In this document: in pieces, positions 55,061-63,012 of the stretch | Position numbering within the stretch: the stretch's first letter is position 1 | Layout of the letters: every line of letters starts with the position of its first letter | Origin: Muribaculaceae bacterium | GTDB lineage: Bacteria > Bacteroidota > Bacteroidia > Bacteroidales > Muribaculaceae | Assembly: GCA_017399915.1 (NCBI GenBank) | Contig: JAFQAS010000058.1 | Span: forward strand, 124,001-188,000 | DNA: 64,000 nt | Reading direction: 5' to 3' | Position numbers and translations under genes: made by a program | The notes under the pieces: model-generated | Databases searched by the model: none | The model's input: the letters and a program-made list of their open reading frames with translations, nothing else | Told to the model about the DNA's origin: nothing

Positions 55061-55611
55061 ATTATATTGTTGAAGATAATAGAGTTAGATGGGGTGATTA
55101 TAGCATCCATTGCAATGTCGTGTGGTTCGGTGTTTATTTTTTCAATTAGTTGAAAATCGTATCCGACACCAATTTTTATTGCAGATAAATTGTGTAGTAA
55201 ACGATCGTAAAACCCTTTTCCTCGACCTAGTCTATTCCCGCTTTTATCAAAGGCGACTCCGGGCACTATGATTAAATCAATTTCAGAAGCCGGGATAGGA
55301 GTACCTATCGGTTCAATAATATTATAAGAACCAATCATAATTGATTTAGGGTCATATTTTATGATGTCCAAGTTGTTGTTATTAACTCGAGGTAGGAATA
55401 ATTGTTTTGAGTGATGCCATTTCTCAATGATAAGTGCTGTATTCAGCTCGTCAGGGAGAGAGTGGTATATTAGAATATTGTTACAATCGTTAAAACATTT
55501 AGATTTTTCAATAATTGAAAATACTTTGTTGGCATCATTTGTCTTTTGGGATGATGTCAACTTGGTCTTTAATTGTGCAATATTTTGGCGGAGTATTTTT
55601 TTTTCGGTCAT
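55051..55611 (-). CDS. 5-formyltetrahydrofolate cyclo-ligase
   Basis: The 186-residue product has the MTHFS family start KKILRQNIAQLKTKLTS, the phosphate site FLPRVNNNNLDIIKY (about 92-106), and the C-terminal IIVPGVAFDKSGNRLGRGKGFYDRLL (about 133-158), with the glycine-rich GRGKGFYD loop. It converts 5-formyl-THF to 5,10-methenyl-THF with ATP. It overlaps the S41 protease stop by 1 bp and the hemerythrin-like gene by 10 bp, so it is in one tight transcript. Confidence 0.93.
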   Translation of the reverse strand: MTEKKILRQNIAQLKTKLTSSQKTNDANKVFSIIEKSKCFNDCNNILIYHSLPDELNTALIIEKWHHSKQLFLPRVNNNNLDIIKYDPKSIMIGSYNIIEPIGTPIPASEIDLIIVPGVAFDKSGNRLGRGKGFYDRLLHNLSAIKIGVGYDFQLIEKINTEPHDIAMDAIITPSNSIIFNNIIWQ

Positions 55612-57230
55612 TATTTGTAGTTGATGGAGATCGGAGGGACGGCATCACCTTTGTTTATATGAGAAATAGCATTTTGTACGGTATTGTCATATGAGTTAAA
55701 AACTTCATAATAACCTTGTGTGCCTACAATATCTCTTGCGATTAATGCTTTGACGAGGTATGTAATTAATCTTTTAGATTTTTCGATGTCAAATTGTCGG
55801 GGCATTATTTTATTTTTTTGAGCATAGTCAACGAACTGAATTCGTAAATCTTCGTCAGAAGGAAGTTGTTTTAGTAATTGGTTGGTTGTTTTGCAGTTTT
55901 TTAGTGTATTGCGATTTTTGTCACAATAGTCAAAAGCAAATTTTTGGAATAAACCGGCGTTTGATACTAAGTAGTAATATTTAGATATGTCGGAGGTGTC
56001 ATTCGGTACAAAGATGTCGGGCATAATGCCACCGCCACCATAGACGATTCTTCCGTTTGCAGTTTTGTATTTGAGATTTTTGTTAAGCTTAATGCTATCC
56101 GCGCTATATGCCTCTCCATGGTTGAGGCGTTCGACAATGTCATATTCGTATTTTTTGTCACCCAAGGTGTATTGTTTTTGGATGCATCTTCCTGATGGGG
56201 TGTAATAGCGACCGACAGTTAGGCGAAGGGCGCTTTTGTCGTTTAACTCAAATTGGGATTGCACTAAGCCTTTCGCAAAAGAGCGGCGGCCGATAATTAA
56301 TCCTCTATCGTGATCTTGTAATGCGCCTGCAAAGATCTCGCTTGCACTTGCTGAGAATTCATCAATTAATACAACGACTTCGGAATCCTGAAAACTGCCA
56401 TTGCCATTGCTGTAATTGGGTTCTTCTCGATTGCGTAACTTGGTGTTAACAATGATTTTATTTTCGGGAAGGAATTCATTGGCCATATTTAATGCCGAAA
56501 TCATTGTGCCACCGCCATTGCCTCTTAGGTCGATAACGAATTTGTTTGCGCCTAAATTTGAAAGTTTCTTTAATGCCGAAATAAATTCATTATATGTTTT
56601 TTCTCCAAATTTGTCTACTTTGATGTAGCCAATTTCAGGGGATATGATATATGAAGCGATAACGGAATTCACGGGGATTTCTCCTCTAGTAATTTCAAAA
56701 GAGATTGGAACGCTGGATGTGCGTCGTTTGACTTCTATTGTTACTTTTGTGTTTTTGGGGCCTTTTAATAAGGCCATTACAGAGTCGGTTGAGATTGATA
56801 CACCGGCGACTTTCTTGCCGTCAACAGAGATGATTCTGTCTCCTGCTTGTACTCCGACTTTTTCACATGGACCTCCTGAAATAACTTCGATTATGTTTAT
56901 GGTATCGTTCATAACATTGAATGATATGCCAATTCCACTGAACGATCCGTGGAGCTCATCATTTGTTGCTTGTAAGTCTTTTGCCGGAATGTAAGAGGAG
57001 TGAGGGTCGAGTTGTGCGATTATGTCGGGCAATGATTTTTCAATGATACTATCGGTATTAATAGGGTCGACATATTCGTTGGAAATAAGGCCTAAAATAT
57101 GAGCAAGTTTGGTTGGTGTGGATTGTGTAGACGATGAATTTGCTCGACCTATCCAGATACCAATAATTAATGAAATAGCAATTATAAAAGGAGTGATGCT
57201 TCTGATGTTAAGTTGTTTTTGCATATCCAA
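55611..57230 (-). CDS. S41 (C-terminal processing) peptidase with PDZ domain
   Basis: The 539-residue product has one N-terminal membrane anchor (about 12-28), a PDZ domain (about 95-180, SGIGISFNVMNDTINIIEVI...GDRIISVDGKKVAG), and the S41 catalytic core with FVIDLRGNGGGTM (about 236-248), the nucleophile Ser in LIDEFSASASEIFAGAL and the Lys in GRRSFAKGLVQ. It is periplasmic, of the CtpA type. A C-terminal extension (about 400-539) is of the sort seen in Bacteroidetes members. It follows the dCMP deaminase by 17 bp and overlaps the cyclo-ligase. Confidence 0.94.
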   Translation of the reverse strand: MDMQKQLNIRSITPFIIAISLIIGIWIGRANSSSTQSTPTKLAHILGLISNEYVDPINTDSIIEKSLPDIIAQLDPHSSYIPAKDLQATNDELHGSFSGIGISFNVMNDTINIIEVISGGPCEKVGVQAGDRIISVDGKKVAGVSISTDSVMALLKGPKNTKVTIEVKRRTSSVPISFEITRGEIPVNSVIASYIISPEIGYIKVDKFGEKTYNEFISALKKLSNLGANKFVIDLRGNGGGTMISALNMANEFLPENKIIVNTKLRNREEPNYSNGNGSFQDSEVVVLIDEFSASASEIFAGALQDHDRGLIIGRRSFAKGLVQSQFELNDKSALRLTVGRYYTPSGRCIQKQYTLGDKKYEYDIVERLNHGEAYSADSIKLNKNLKYKTANGRIVYGGGGIMPDIFVPNDTSDISKYYYLVSNAGLFQKFAFDYCDKNRNTLKNCKTTNQLLKQLPSDEDLRIQFVDYAQKNKIMPRQFDIEKSKRLITYLVKALIARDIVGTQGYYEVFNSYDNTVQNAISHINKGDAVPPISINYK

Positions 57231-57247
57231 ATTATGTGTAATATCAA

Positions 57248-57685
57248 TTATTCAAGGTTGTTAATGTGGATGCATTCTATTTGAGCTCGTTTTAAAAGGT
57301 CGATGCCATCGGTTATGCGATATAGCTCATTGAAAACAACGCGCTTGATGCCGGCTTGAATGATTAGTTTGGCACATTCAACGCAAGGAGATGCAGTTAC
57401 ATAAAGGGTTGCACCATTGCTGCTATTATTGCTTCGTGCTACTTTTGTAATGGCATTAGCCTCGGCATGTAGGACATATGATTTGGTAGTACCTGTCTCG
57501 TCTTCGCATATGTTTTCAAATCCGGCGGGAGTGCCATTATAGCCGTCAGAAATAATCATTTGGTTTTTTACAATAATTGCTCCAACTTTTCTGCGTTGGC
57601 AATACGAGTTTTCAGCCCAAATTGTTGCCATACGAAGGTATCGTTTATCTAAAAGTTCCTGTTTGTTGATCTGAAGATTATCCAT
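57248..57685 (-). CDS. deoxycytidylate (dCMP) deaminase
   Basis: A start at 57685 (MDNLQINKQELLDKRYLRMA) gives 145 residues. The longer frame to 57742 would run across the promoter. The zinc site is HAEANAI (about 78-84) with PCVECAKL (about 104-111). VGAIIVKNQMIISDGYNGTPAGF (about 33-55) is typical of dCMP deaminases, with the allosteric-type Gly-rich stretch. It makes dUMP for thymidylate synthesis. It is first in the run with the S41 protease, cyclo-ligase, hemerythrin-like and LuxR genes. Confidence 0.92.
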   Translation of the reverse strand: MDNLQINKQELLDKRYLRMATIWAENSYCQRRKVGAIIVKNQMIISDGYNGTPAGFENICEDETGTTKSYVLHAEANAITKVARSNNSSNGATLYVTASPCVECAKLIIQAGIKRVVFNELYRITDGIDLLKRAQIECIHINNLE

Positions 57686-57704
57686 GTGGTTATGTATTAT
57701 TTTG

Positions 57705-57712
57705 CAAAGATA
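57705..57712 (-). promoter_or_regulatory. promoter (-7 element) of the dCMP deaminase operon
   Basis: TATCTTTG on the minus strand, 19 nt before the ATG at 57685, with a TTG about 20 nt upstream. It decides the start of the deaminase. Confidence 0.7.
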
Positions 57713-57910
57713 CAAACTTTTTCTGTTGCAATCAATATGCATTGATTTAAAGAAAAGCGATTGTAGAAGTTGTATAAGGAAAGTTTATGAAATGCAAATT
57801 GAAAAGATAATGTTGAAATAAGTAAATTATGTAAATGTAACAAAAATGCTATAATTATATCAAAAACATAAAAGACAGAAAATCAATATGATAAAAATAA
57901 AAGCAGATAA

Positions 57911-57924
57911 AAATGCGCGCATTT
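57911..57924. repeat. 14-bp GC-cored palindrome upstream of the sigma factor promoter
   Basis: A perfect palindrome (AAATGCGCGCATTT) lies in otherwise AT-rich DNA, 45 bp upstream of the -7 element at 57969. It could be an operator. Confidence 0.6.
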
Positions 57925-57940
57925 AACAAAAAATAACTAA

Positions 57941-57968
57941 TAAAATATTTTGATAATAAAATATTTTG
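57941..57968. repeat. tandem TAAAATATTTTG repeat in the sigma factor promoter
   Basis: The 12-mer at 57941-57952 recurs exactly at 57957-57968, a 16-bp period. Each copy contains the palindrome AAAATATTTT. The copies fill the space between the -33 region and the -7 element, so a bound protein would block or steer the promoter. Confidence 0.65.
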
Positions 57969-57976
57969 TATATTTG
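57969..57976 (+). promoter_or_regulatory. promoter (-7 element) of the sigma factor gene
   Basis: TATATTTG, 38 nt before the ATG at 58015. A TTTG at 57949-57952 lies 16 nt upstream, closer than usual, inside the tandem repeat. Confidence 0.65.
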
Positions 57977-58014
57977 CAGTGTCAATTTTGTTTTTCTAAA
58001 AAAAATATACAGGT

Positions 58015-58518
58015 ATGAGTTCAAAGAAATTTCAATCAAAACTAATGTCAATGCAAAATAATTTATTGAATTTTGCATACAGTCTAACATCAAACAGAGA
58101 TGATGCATATGATTTGCTTCAAGACACCACGTTAAAAGCTCTCGACAATGAAGATAAATATGTCGATAATGTGAACTTTAAAGGATGGGTATTTACTATT
58201 ATGCGAAATATATTTATAAATAATTATCGTAGAATAGTAAGGGCATCGACTATTATTGATCAAACGGAAGATTTATACCATCTAAACTTGTCACAGGATT
58301 CGGGTTTTGAAACACCCGAGGGGGCTTATGCGGCACGCGAAATTAATGAGGTTATAAATTCTTTTCCAGATGATTATCGGATTCCATTTTCAATGCATGT
58401 AGCTGGTTATAAATATAATGAAATAGCCGAAGAAATGGGGTTGCCTTTGGGGACAGTTAAGAGTAGAATATTTTTTGCAAGAAAAAAACTGCAGACATTA
58501 TTAAAGGATTATCGTTGA
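58015..58518 (+). CDS. ECF-type RNA polymerase sigma factor
   Basis: The 167-residue product has region 2 (LNFAYSLTSNRDDAYDLLQDTTLKAL, about 18-43, and FKGWVFTIMRNIFINNYRR, about 60-78) and region 4 (YRIPFSMHVAGYKYNEIAEEMGLPLGTVKSRIFFARKKLQ, about 120-160). No anti-sigma gene is next to it. The downstream gene rmuC faces the other way. The trigger is unknown. Symmetric repeats in its promoter suggest repression or autocontrol (inference). Confidence 0.93.
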   Translation: MSSKKFQSKLMSMQNNLLNFAYSLTSNRDDAYDLLQDTTLKALDNEDKYVDNVNFKGWVFTIMRNIFINNYRRIVRASTIIDQTEDLYHLNLSQDSGFETPEGAYAAREINEVINSFPDDYRIPFSMHVAGYKYNEIAEEMGLPLGTVKSRIFFARKKLQTLLKDYR

Positions 58519-58582
58519 TAATTAGGGATTTGAACTCAGCATAATCATTTTATACAGGGATAATTTAAAATGGATGTGATTC

Positions 58583-58605
58583 ACGGCGAGTGGTTAGCTC
58601 GCCGT
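58583..58605 (+). terminator. terminator of the sigma factor gene
   Basis: An 8-bp GC-rich stem (58583-58590 with 58598-58605) is followed by a T-rich run. It lies 65 nt after the stop at 58518 and faces rmuC, whose stop is at 58638. Confidence 0.85.
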
Positions 58606-58637
58606 TTTTATTTATATGAGAAAAACAGACTTATTAA

Positions 58638-59903
58638 CTATTGAGGCAATGATTTAGAGGCTTTTGCGCCCATTTCTTTTAGCTTCTCGGCTCGAGAAAT
58701 TAGATTCCCTTTTCCTAGATATAATTTATTAATCGCTTTATCATATGCATTATGAGCAGATGATATAGATTTCTCGATTAGCTTTAAATCTTCGATAAAG
58801 CCGACTAGTTTATCATACATTTTTCCGCTTTCGTTAGCAATCTCAATGGCATTACGTGTCTGTCGATCATGTTGCCATAATTGTTCCACCAATCGGAGTA
58901 CTGATATCAGATGAGTAGGAGAAATTATTAAAACTCGGCTATCATATGCTTCTTGCCATAGGTTATGGTCAATTTGCATAGCATAAATGTATGCAGCTTC
59001 ATTGGGGATAAACATCATTATAAATTCAGCTTTTTTATCGCCAAGATAGTCTTGATAATTTTTGTTTTTGAGCTCATTAATGTGATTGCGAATAGATAAA
59101 ATGTGTTTTTTCTTGTATGTTTCAAGTAGATTCTGGTCTTCACAGTTGAGAAGATCGGTATATGCATTAAGCGAAACTTTAGAGTCAATTACAATTTTTC
59201 TTCCATCGGGATAATTTATAACAACGTCTGCAATAAGACGTTTCCCATCTTCGTTATAGGTTGATTCTTGAACGGAAAATTCACGACCTTTTTCCAATCC
59301 GGATTTTTCAAGAATGCTTTCAAGAATCATTTCGCCCCAATTTCCTTGGATTTTGCTATTTCCTTTGAGGGCGAGAGTGAGTTCTTTGGCTTCTTTGCTG
59401 ATGTTGTTATTGAGCTCGATTAGCTCTTTTATGCGTCGCTCAAGAGAAAAGCGTTCGCGAGCTTCATTAGAGTAGTTTTCTGATATTAATTTTTTGAATT
59501 GTTCGATGTTTTCTTTAAAAGGATTCAATATCTCAGACAGTCTTGATTCATTTTGTTCTTTAAATGTAGCTGAATTTTCTTGAAGAATTTTGGTAGCTAA
59601 GTTTTTAAAGCGTAATTCCGCATCGGCAGTTATTCGTTCCTTTTCTTCGCTAAGAAATTTTATGCGTTCATTTAATTTGCTGTTTTCTTGATGAAGATTG
59701 TATGTAGATGTAATTAGATTTTGGTTTGACGTTTTCAACTCAATTATTTGTTCGTTTTGAATTTTGAGTTGATTTTCATGCGCGATATTTGTAGAAAAAA
59801 GAGTAATATTGCTACTTTTTAGTGTCTGATATTTGTAAATCAAATAGATAATCGCAATGATACATAAGACGATTATGATGGATAAAAAAATAGTTGTGTG
59901 CAT
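58638..59903 (-). CDS. rmuC: DNA recombination protein RmuC
   Basis: The 421-residue product has an N-terminal membrane segment (about 5-24), a long coiled coil (about 30-170), and the RmuC nuclease-like domain with GNWGEMILESILEKSGLEKGREF (about 182-204), DVVINYPDGRKIVIDSKVSL (about 222-241) and the C-terminal LVGFIEDLKLIEKSI. It limits inversions between short repeats in E. coli by an unknown route. It is monocistronic and convergent with the sigma factor gene. Confidence 0.94.
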   Translation of the reverse strand: MHTTIFLSIIIVLCIIAIIYLIYKYQTLKSSNITLFSTNIAHENQLKIQNEQIIELKTSNQNLITSTYNLHQENSKLNERIKFLSEEKERITADAELRFKNLATKILQENSATFKEQNESRLSEILNPFKENIEQFKKLISENYSNEARERFSLERRIKELIELNNNISKEAKELTLALKGNSKIQGNWGEMILESILEKSGLEKGREFSVQESTYNEDGKRLIADVVINYPDGRKIVIDSKVSLNAYTDLLNCEDQNLLETYKKKHILSIRNHINELKNKNYQDYLGDKKAEFIMMFIPNEAAYIYAMQIDHNLWQEAYDSRVLIISPTHLISVLRLVEQLWQHDRQTRNAIEIANESGKMYDKLVGFIEDLKLIEKSISSAHNAYDKAINKLYLGKGNLISRAEKLKEMGAKASKSLPQ

Positions 59904-59922
59904 AATGAGTATATCTATATTG

Positions 59923-59930
59923 CAAAGTTA
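59923..59930 (-). promoter_or_regulatory. rmuC promoter (-7 element)
   Basis: TAACTTTG on the minus strand, 19 nt before the rmuC ATG. It is back to back with the promoter at 59963. Confidence 0.65.
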
Positions 59931-59962
59931 GTATAAATAAGTGTAAATTGAGAATTTTGTTG

Positions 59963-59970
59963 TAACTTTG
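59963..59970 (+). promoter_or_regulatory. promoter (-7 element) of the SGNH/MBOAT operon
   Basis: TAACTTTG, 28 nt before the ATG at 59999. Confidence 0.65.
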
Positions 59971-59998
59971 TGTGATATTTTTATGAAAAAATAAAGTA

Positions 59999-60793
59999 AT
60001 GGAAAAAAGGTATTTTGGTTTATGGTCAATACTTGTGCTATCATTAGCATTCTTTGTAGTAGTTTCGGTATTTGACCCTATTACTATCGGAGGTGTAGAA
60101 TTGCGTACAGTAGGGATGTATGAGCAATTAACAAAAACGCCAAAGCATATTGCGGAACAATTAGCAGAACAAAAGAAAAAAGAAGAGGATGCTAAAAAAG
60201 AGGAAGCTAAAAGACAACTGAAACTAGATTCTCCACAAACGATATTGTTTATCGGAGATTCGATGTTAGAGGGTTTAGCACCTCGACTTGCGTCATATGC
60301 AAAAGATAACGGGCATAAGTTATATTCAGTAATATGGTATAGTTCAACATCTGAAGTATGGGGGGAGACTGATTCTTTAAAAGTTAATATAGAACGTTAC
60401 AAGCCAACATATGTATTTATTTGTTTAGGTGCTAATGAATTATTTGTAAGAGATATACAAGAAAAGCGCGATAAATATGTGAAAAATATTTTATCGCAAA
60501 TTGGTGATTTACCATATTTATGGATTGGCCCGCCGAACTGGAAACCTGATACTGGTATAAATGATTTGATTGCGAAAAATGTAACGAAAGGATGTTTTTT
60601 CCTTTCTAATGGAATGAAGTTTGATCGTGCGAAGGATGGTGCCCATCCAACACGAAAATCTGCAATTCAATGGATGGATAGTGTGATTAGATGGATGCCT
60701 AAAAATAGTGCATATCCTATTAAAGATATGAAAATTCCATCAGAACCAACAGCTCGAGCAACAAGACAAACTATGTATCAACCAAAGAGATAA
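59999..60793 (+). CDS. membrane-anchored SGNH/GDSL hydrolase-type protein
   Basis: The 264-residue product has one N-terminal membrane segment (about 8-26), a charged Lys/Glu linker (about 55-75), and an SGNH domain: ILFIGDSMLEGLAP (about 81-94, catalytic Ser), VFICLGANELFVRD (about 138-151, Asn block) and GAHPTRKSAIQW (about 217-228, catalytic His). It starts a two-gene operon with an MBOAT acyltransferase 6 bp downstream. The pair fits surface polysaccharide O-acetylation as in AlgI/AlgJ or PatA/PatB (inference). Confidence 0.9.
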   Translation: MEKRYFGLWSILVLSLAFFVVVSVFDPITIGGVELRTVGMYEQLTKTPKHIAEQLAEQKKKEEDAKKEEAKRQLKLDSPQTILFIGDSMLEGLAPRLASYAKDNGHKLYSVIWYSSTSEVWGETDSLKVNIERYKPTYVFICLGANELFVRDIQEKRDKYVKNILSQIGDLPYLWIGPPNWKPDTGINDLIAKNVTKGCFFLSNGMKFDRAKDGAHPTRKSAIQWMDSVIRWMPKNSAYPIKDMKIPSEPTARATRQTMYQPKR

Positions 60794-60799
60794 TAAAGT

Positions 60800-62272
60800 A
60801 TGGATTTGACTTATATATGGCATAATATATGTGAACTACTTTCTTTCCAAAAAGAAGCACCAATGCTCTTTTCAAGTGGAATTTTTTGGGCATTATTTAT
60901 CCTATTTATTCCTATTTATTCAGCATTAAAGAATCGCAGATGGCAAATGATTGCGTTTGTTGTTGCGTTTAGTTTATATTTTTATTATAAGTCAAGCGGA
61001 TTCTTCTTCTTGTTATTAACCGGAACTTCTTTGTTGGATTGGGGATTATCTCATTTGATAATAAGATTAAAATCACAATCGGCAAAAAAAGTATGTGTTA
61101 CAATTTCTATTGTTGCATCGTTAAGCATATTGTGTTATTTCAAATATGCCAATTTCTTTATGTGGAATATAACACAAATGATAGGCGGGAATTTTCAACC
61201 ACTAGATGTTATATTACCAGTAGGAATTTCGTTCTATACATTTCAGTCAATTAGTTATATAGTTGACGTATATAAAGAGCGTGTAGCTCCAACAAAGACA
61301 TGGTTGGAATATTTATTTTTCTTATCATTCTTCCCTGCGTTGGTTGCTGGACCAATTGTTAGAGCTGACTATTTCTTGCCACAAATTACAAAGAATGAAA
61401 AAGCAACTCGTGATGAGGTGTATTTAGGCTTTTGGATGATAATATTAGGAGTGATAAAAAAAGCGATTATCGCAGATTATATCGCTCAATATAATGATTT
61501 GATATTCTCTAATCCAACCGGTTATACCGGATTTGAATCATTAATGGGGGTCATTGGCTATACAATGCAAATTTATTGTGATTTTTCGGGTTACTCAGAT
61601 ATGGCAATAGGCATTGCGTTGATAATGGGATTCAAATTAAGCACCAACTTTGATTTTCCATATAAATCAAAGAATCTAATGGAATTTTGGCGTAGGTGGC
61701 ACATATCATTGTCATCATGGTTGCGTGATTATGTATATATCCCATTAGGAGGAAATCGAAAAGGATCGTTTAGAACTTATGTAAATAATTTCATAACGAT
61801 GCTTGTTGGAGGTTTATGGCATGGAGCAGACTGGAAGTTTGTTTTTTGGGGTGCTATGCATGGTGTAGGGCTTGCGGTTCATAAAGCATTTAGACCAATT
61901 TTAACAAAAATCCCTGATAATTATTTTGTAAAAGCTGTGTCTTGGTCTATTACCATTGTATTTGTGTCGTTGTTATGGGTATTCTTTAGAGCTGATTCAT
62001 GGAGCGACTCGATATTAATTATTCAAAATATTTTTGTAAATTTCCGCCCCGATTATATTCCGGTATTTGCATCGGTGAGATATGTGTGGATAATCATGAT
62101 GACAGTTATTATTGTTTCTCATGCTTTGCCAAAGAAATGGTATGATAAAATGTCACTATGGTTTGTAAAGTCACCATGGGTTGTTAAATTGTTAATATTT
62201 ATGATTGTAGTGCAATTAGTGTTACAATTTATGAGTGAAGAGGTTTCTCCATTTATATATTTCCAATTTTAA
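60800..62272 (+). CDS. MBOAT-family membrane O-acyltransferase
   Basis: The 490-residue product has about ten membrane segments and the MBOAT core typical of AlgI/DltB: PVGISFYTFQSISYIVDVYK (about 140-159), FPALVAGPIVRADYFLPQI (about 178-196), IYCDFSGYSDMAIGIALIMGF (about 258-278), FWRRWHISLSSWLRDYVYIPLGG and GGLWHGADWKFVFWGAMHG, whose His is the expected catalytic one. It would carry acyl groups across the membrane for the SGNH partner to place on a polysaccharide. No alginate or other named polymer cluster is nearby. Confidence 0.94.
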   Translation: MDLTYIWHNICELLSFQKEAPMLFSSGIFWALFILFIPIYSALKNRRWQMIAFVVAFSLYFYYKSSGFFFLLLTGTSLLDWGLSHLIIRLKSQSAKKVCVTISIVASLSILCYFKYANFFMWNITQMIGGNFQPLDVILPVGISFYTFQSISYIVDVYKERVAPTKTWLEYLFFLSFFPALVAGPIVRADYFLPQITKNEKATRDEVYLGFWMIILGVIKKAIIADYIAQYNDLIFSNPTGYTGFESLMGVIGYTMQIYCDFSGYSDMAIGIALIMGFKLSTNFDFPYKSKNLMEFWRRWHISLSSWLRDYVYIPLGGNRKGSFRTYVNNFITMLVGGLWHGADWKFVFWGAMHGVGLAVHKAFRPILTKIPDNYFVKAVSWSITIVFVSLLWVFFRADSWSDSILIIQNIFVNFRPDYIPVFASVRYVWIIMMTVIIVSHALPKKWYDKMSLWFVKSPWVVKLLIFMIVVQLVLQFMSEEVSPFIYFQF

Positions 62273-62289
62273 AGTAAATTAAACAATAT

Positions 62290-62329
62290 TCAAAGCCGAG
62301 AGGACTTCTCACGAGGTCCTCTCGGCTTT
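62290..62329. terminator. bidirectional terminator between the MBOAT gene and sodB
   Basis: A perfect 15-bp stem (62290-62304 with 62315-62329) has a 10-nt loop. It lies between the converging genes ending at 62272 and 62357. Confidence 0.88.
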
Positions 62330-62356
62330 GATATTAATATAAGATGAGAAAAGTAA

Positions 62357-62932
62357 TTAGTATCTGCTTTCTATTATATCCCAATCAATAATATCCCAAA
62401 GAGCATTAAGCGCATCAGCTCTACGATTTTGATAGTCGAGGTAGTAGGCATGTTCCCAAACATCAAAGGTGAGTAGGGGAGTCAGCCCCTCTGTAAGAGG
62501 ATTTGATGCGTTTGATCCTTGAGAAATAATTAGTTTGCCATCATTATCACTTGATAGCCATACCCACCCAGAGCCAAATAAGGTTGTCCCTGCTTTAACA
62601 AATTGTTTTTTTAAAACTTCGAAAGAGCCAAAATGAGTTGTTATAGCCTCAAGTAATTCTCCTTTAGGAAATCCACCACCATCAGGCGAAAATGAGAAAA
62701 AATAAAATATATGGTTCCAAGCTTGGGCTGCGTTATTAAAAAGGCTACCAGTCGCTTTTCTAATAATATCTTCAAGAGTCATCTCTTCATATGGTGTACC
62801 TTTGATGAGATTGTTAAGATTGTCAATATATGTCTTTTCATGTTTGCCATAATGATACTCTATTGTTTCCTTACTAATTATTGGAGCTAAAGAGTCAGTG
62901 GCATAAGGTAGTTGGGGTAGTGAATATAACAT
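62357..62932 (-). CDS. sodB: iron/manganese superoxide dismutase
   Basis: The 191-residue product has the metal ligands in EYHYGKHEKTYIDNLNNL (about 26-43), AQAWNHIFYFF (about 69-79) and DVWEHAYYLDYQNRRADAL (about 156-174), plus the active-site GSGWVWL (about 121-127). It converts superoxide to peroxide and oxygen. The family cannot be split between iron and manganese by eye, though the small N domain resembles SodB of anaerobes. A long hairpin ends on its start codon. Confidence 0.95.
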   Translation of the reverse strand: MLYSLPQLPYATDSLAPIISKETIEYHYGKHEKTYIDNLNNLIKGTPYEEMTLEDIIRKATGSLFNNAAQAWNHIFYFFSFSPDGGGFPKGELLEAITTHFGSFEVLKKQFVKAGTTLFGSGWVWLSSDNDGKLIISQGSNASNPLTEGLTPLLTFDVWEHAYYLDYQNRRADALNALWDIIDWDIIESRY

Positions 62933-62991
62933 CGTCGTGAGAGTTTAAGTGAATTATTTACACTTATAACAACTCACGACGAGCAAAGTTT
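62930..62991 (-). promoter_or_regulatory. sodB leader hairpin and near-consensus promoter
   Basis: A perfect 10-bp inverted repeat (62932-62941 with 62973-62982) encloses a second arm pair (62946-62951 with 62961-62966). With an extra GTT/AAC pairing between them, the whole forms a nearly continuous 19-bp hairpin with a 9-nt loop. On the minus strand its 3' arm ends at the sodB ATG. Directly upstream is AAACTTTG (62984-62991), one base from TAnnTTTG. It may be an RNA switch over the start codon or a DNA operator. Confidence 0.6.
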
Positions 62992-63012
62992 ATAGAGGAC
63001 GTTTTTATGATG

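Larger units (their letters stand above)
57686..58014. other. 329-bp divergent intergenic region
   Basis: This AT-rich gap separates the dCMP deaminase operon from the sigma factor gene. It holds a promoter for each, a 14-bp GC-cored palindrome at 57911-57924 and a 12-bp direct repeat at 57941-57968. The stretch 57745-57905 shows no open frame, tRNA or RNA structure I can support. Confidence 0.7.

Noticed and set aside
57686-57742. 19-codon N-terminal extension of the dCMP deaminase
   Set aside because: The promoter at 57705-57712 lies within it, and the shorter start at 57685 gives the family's usual length.
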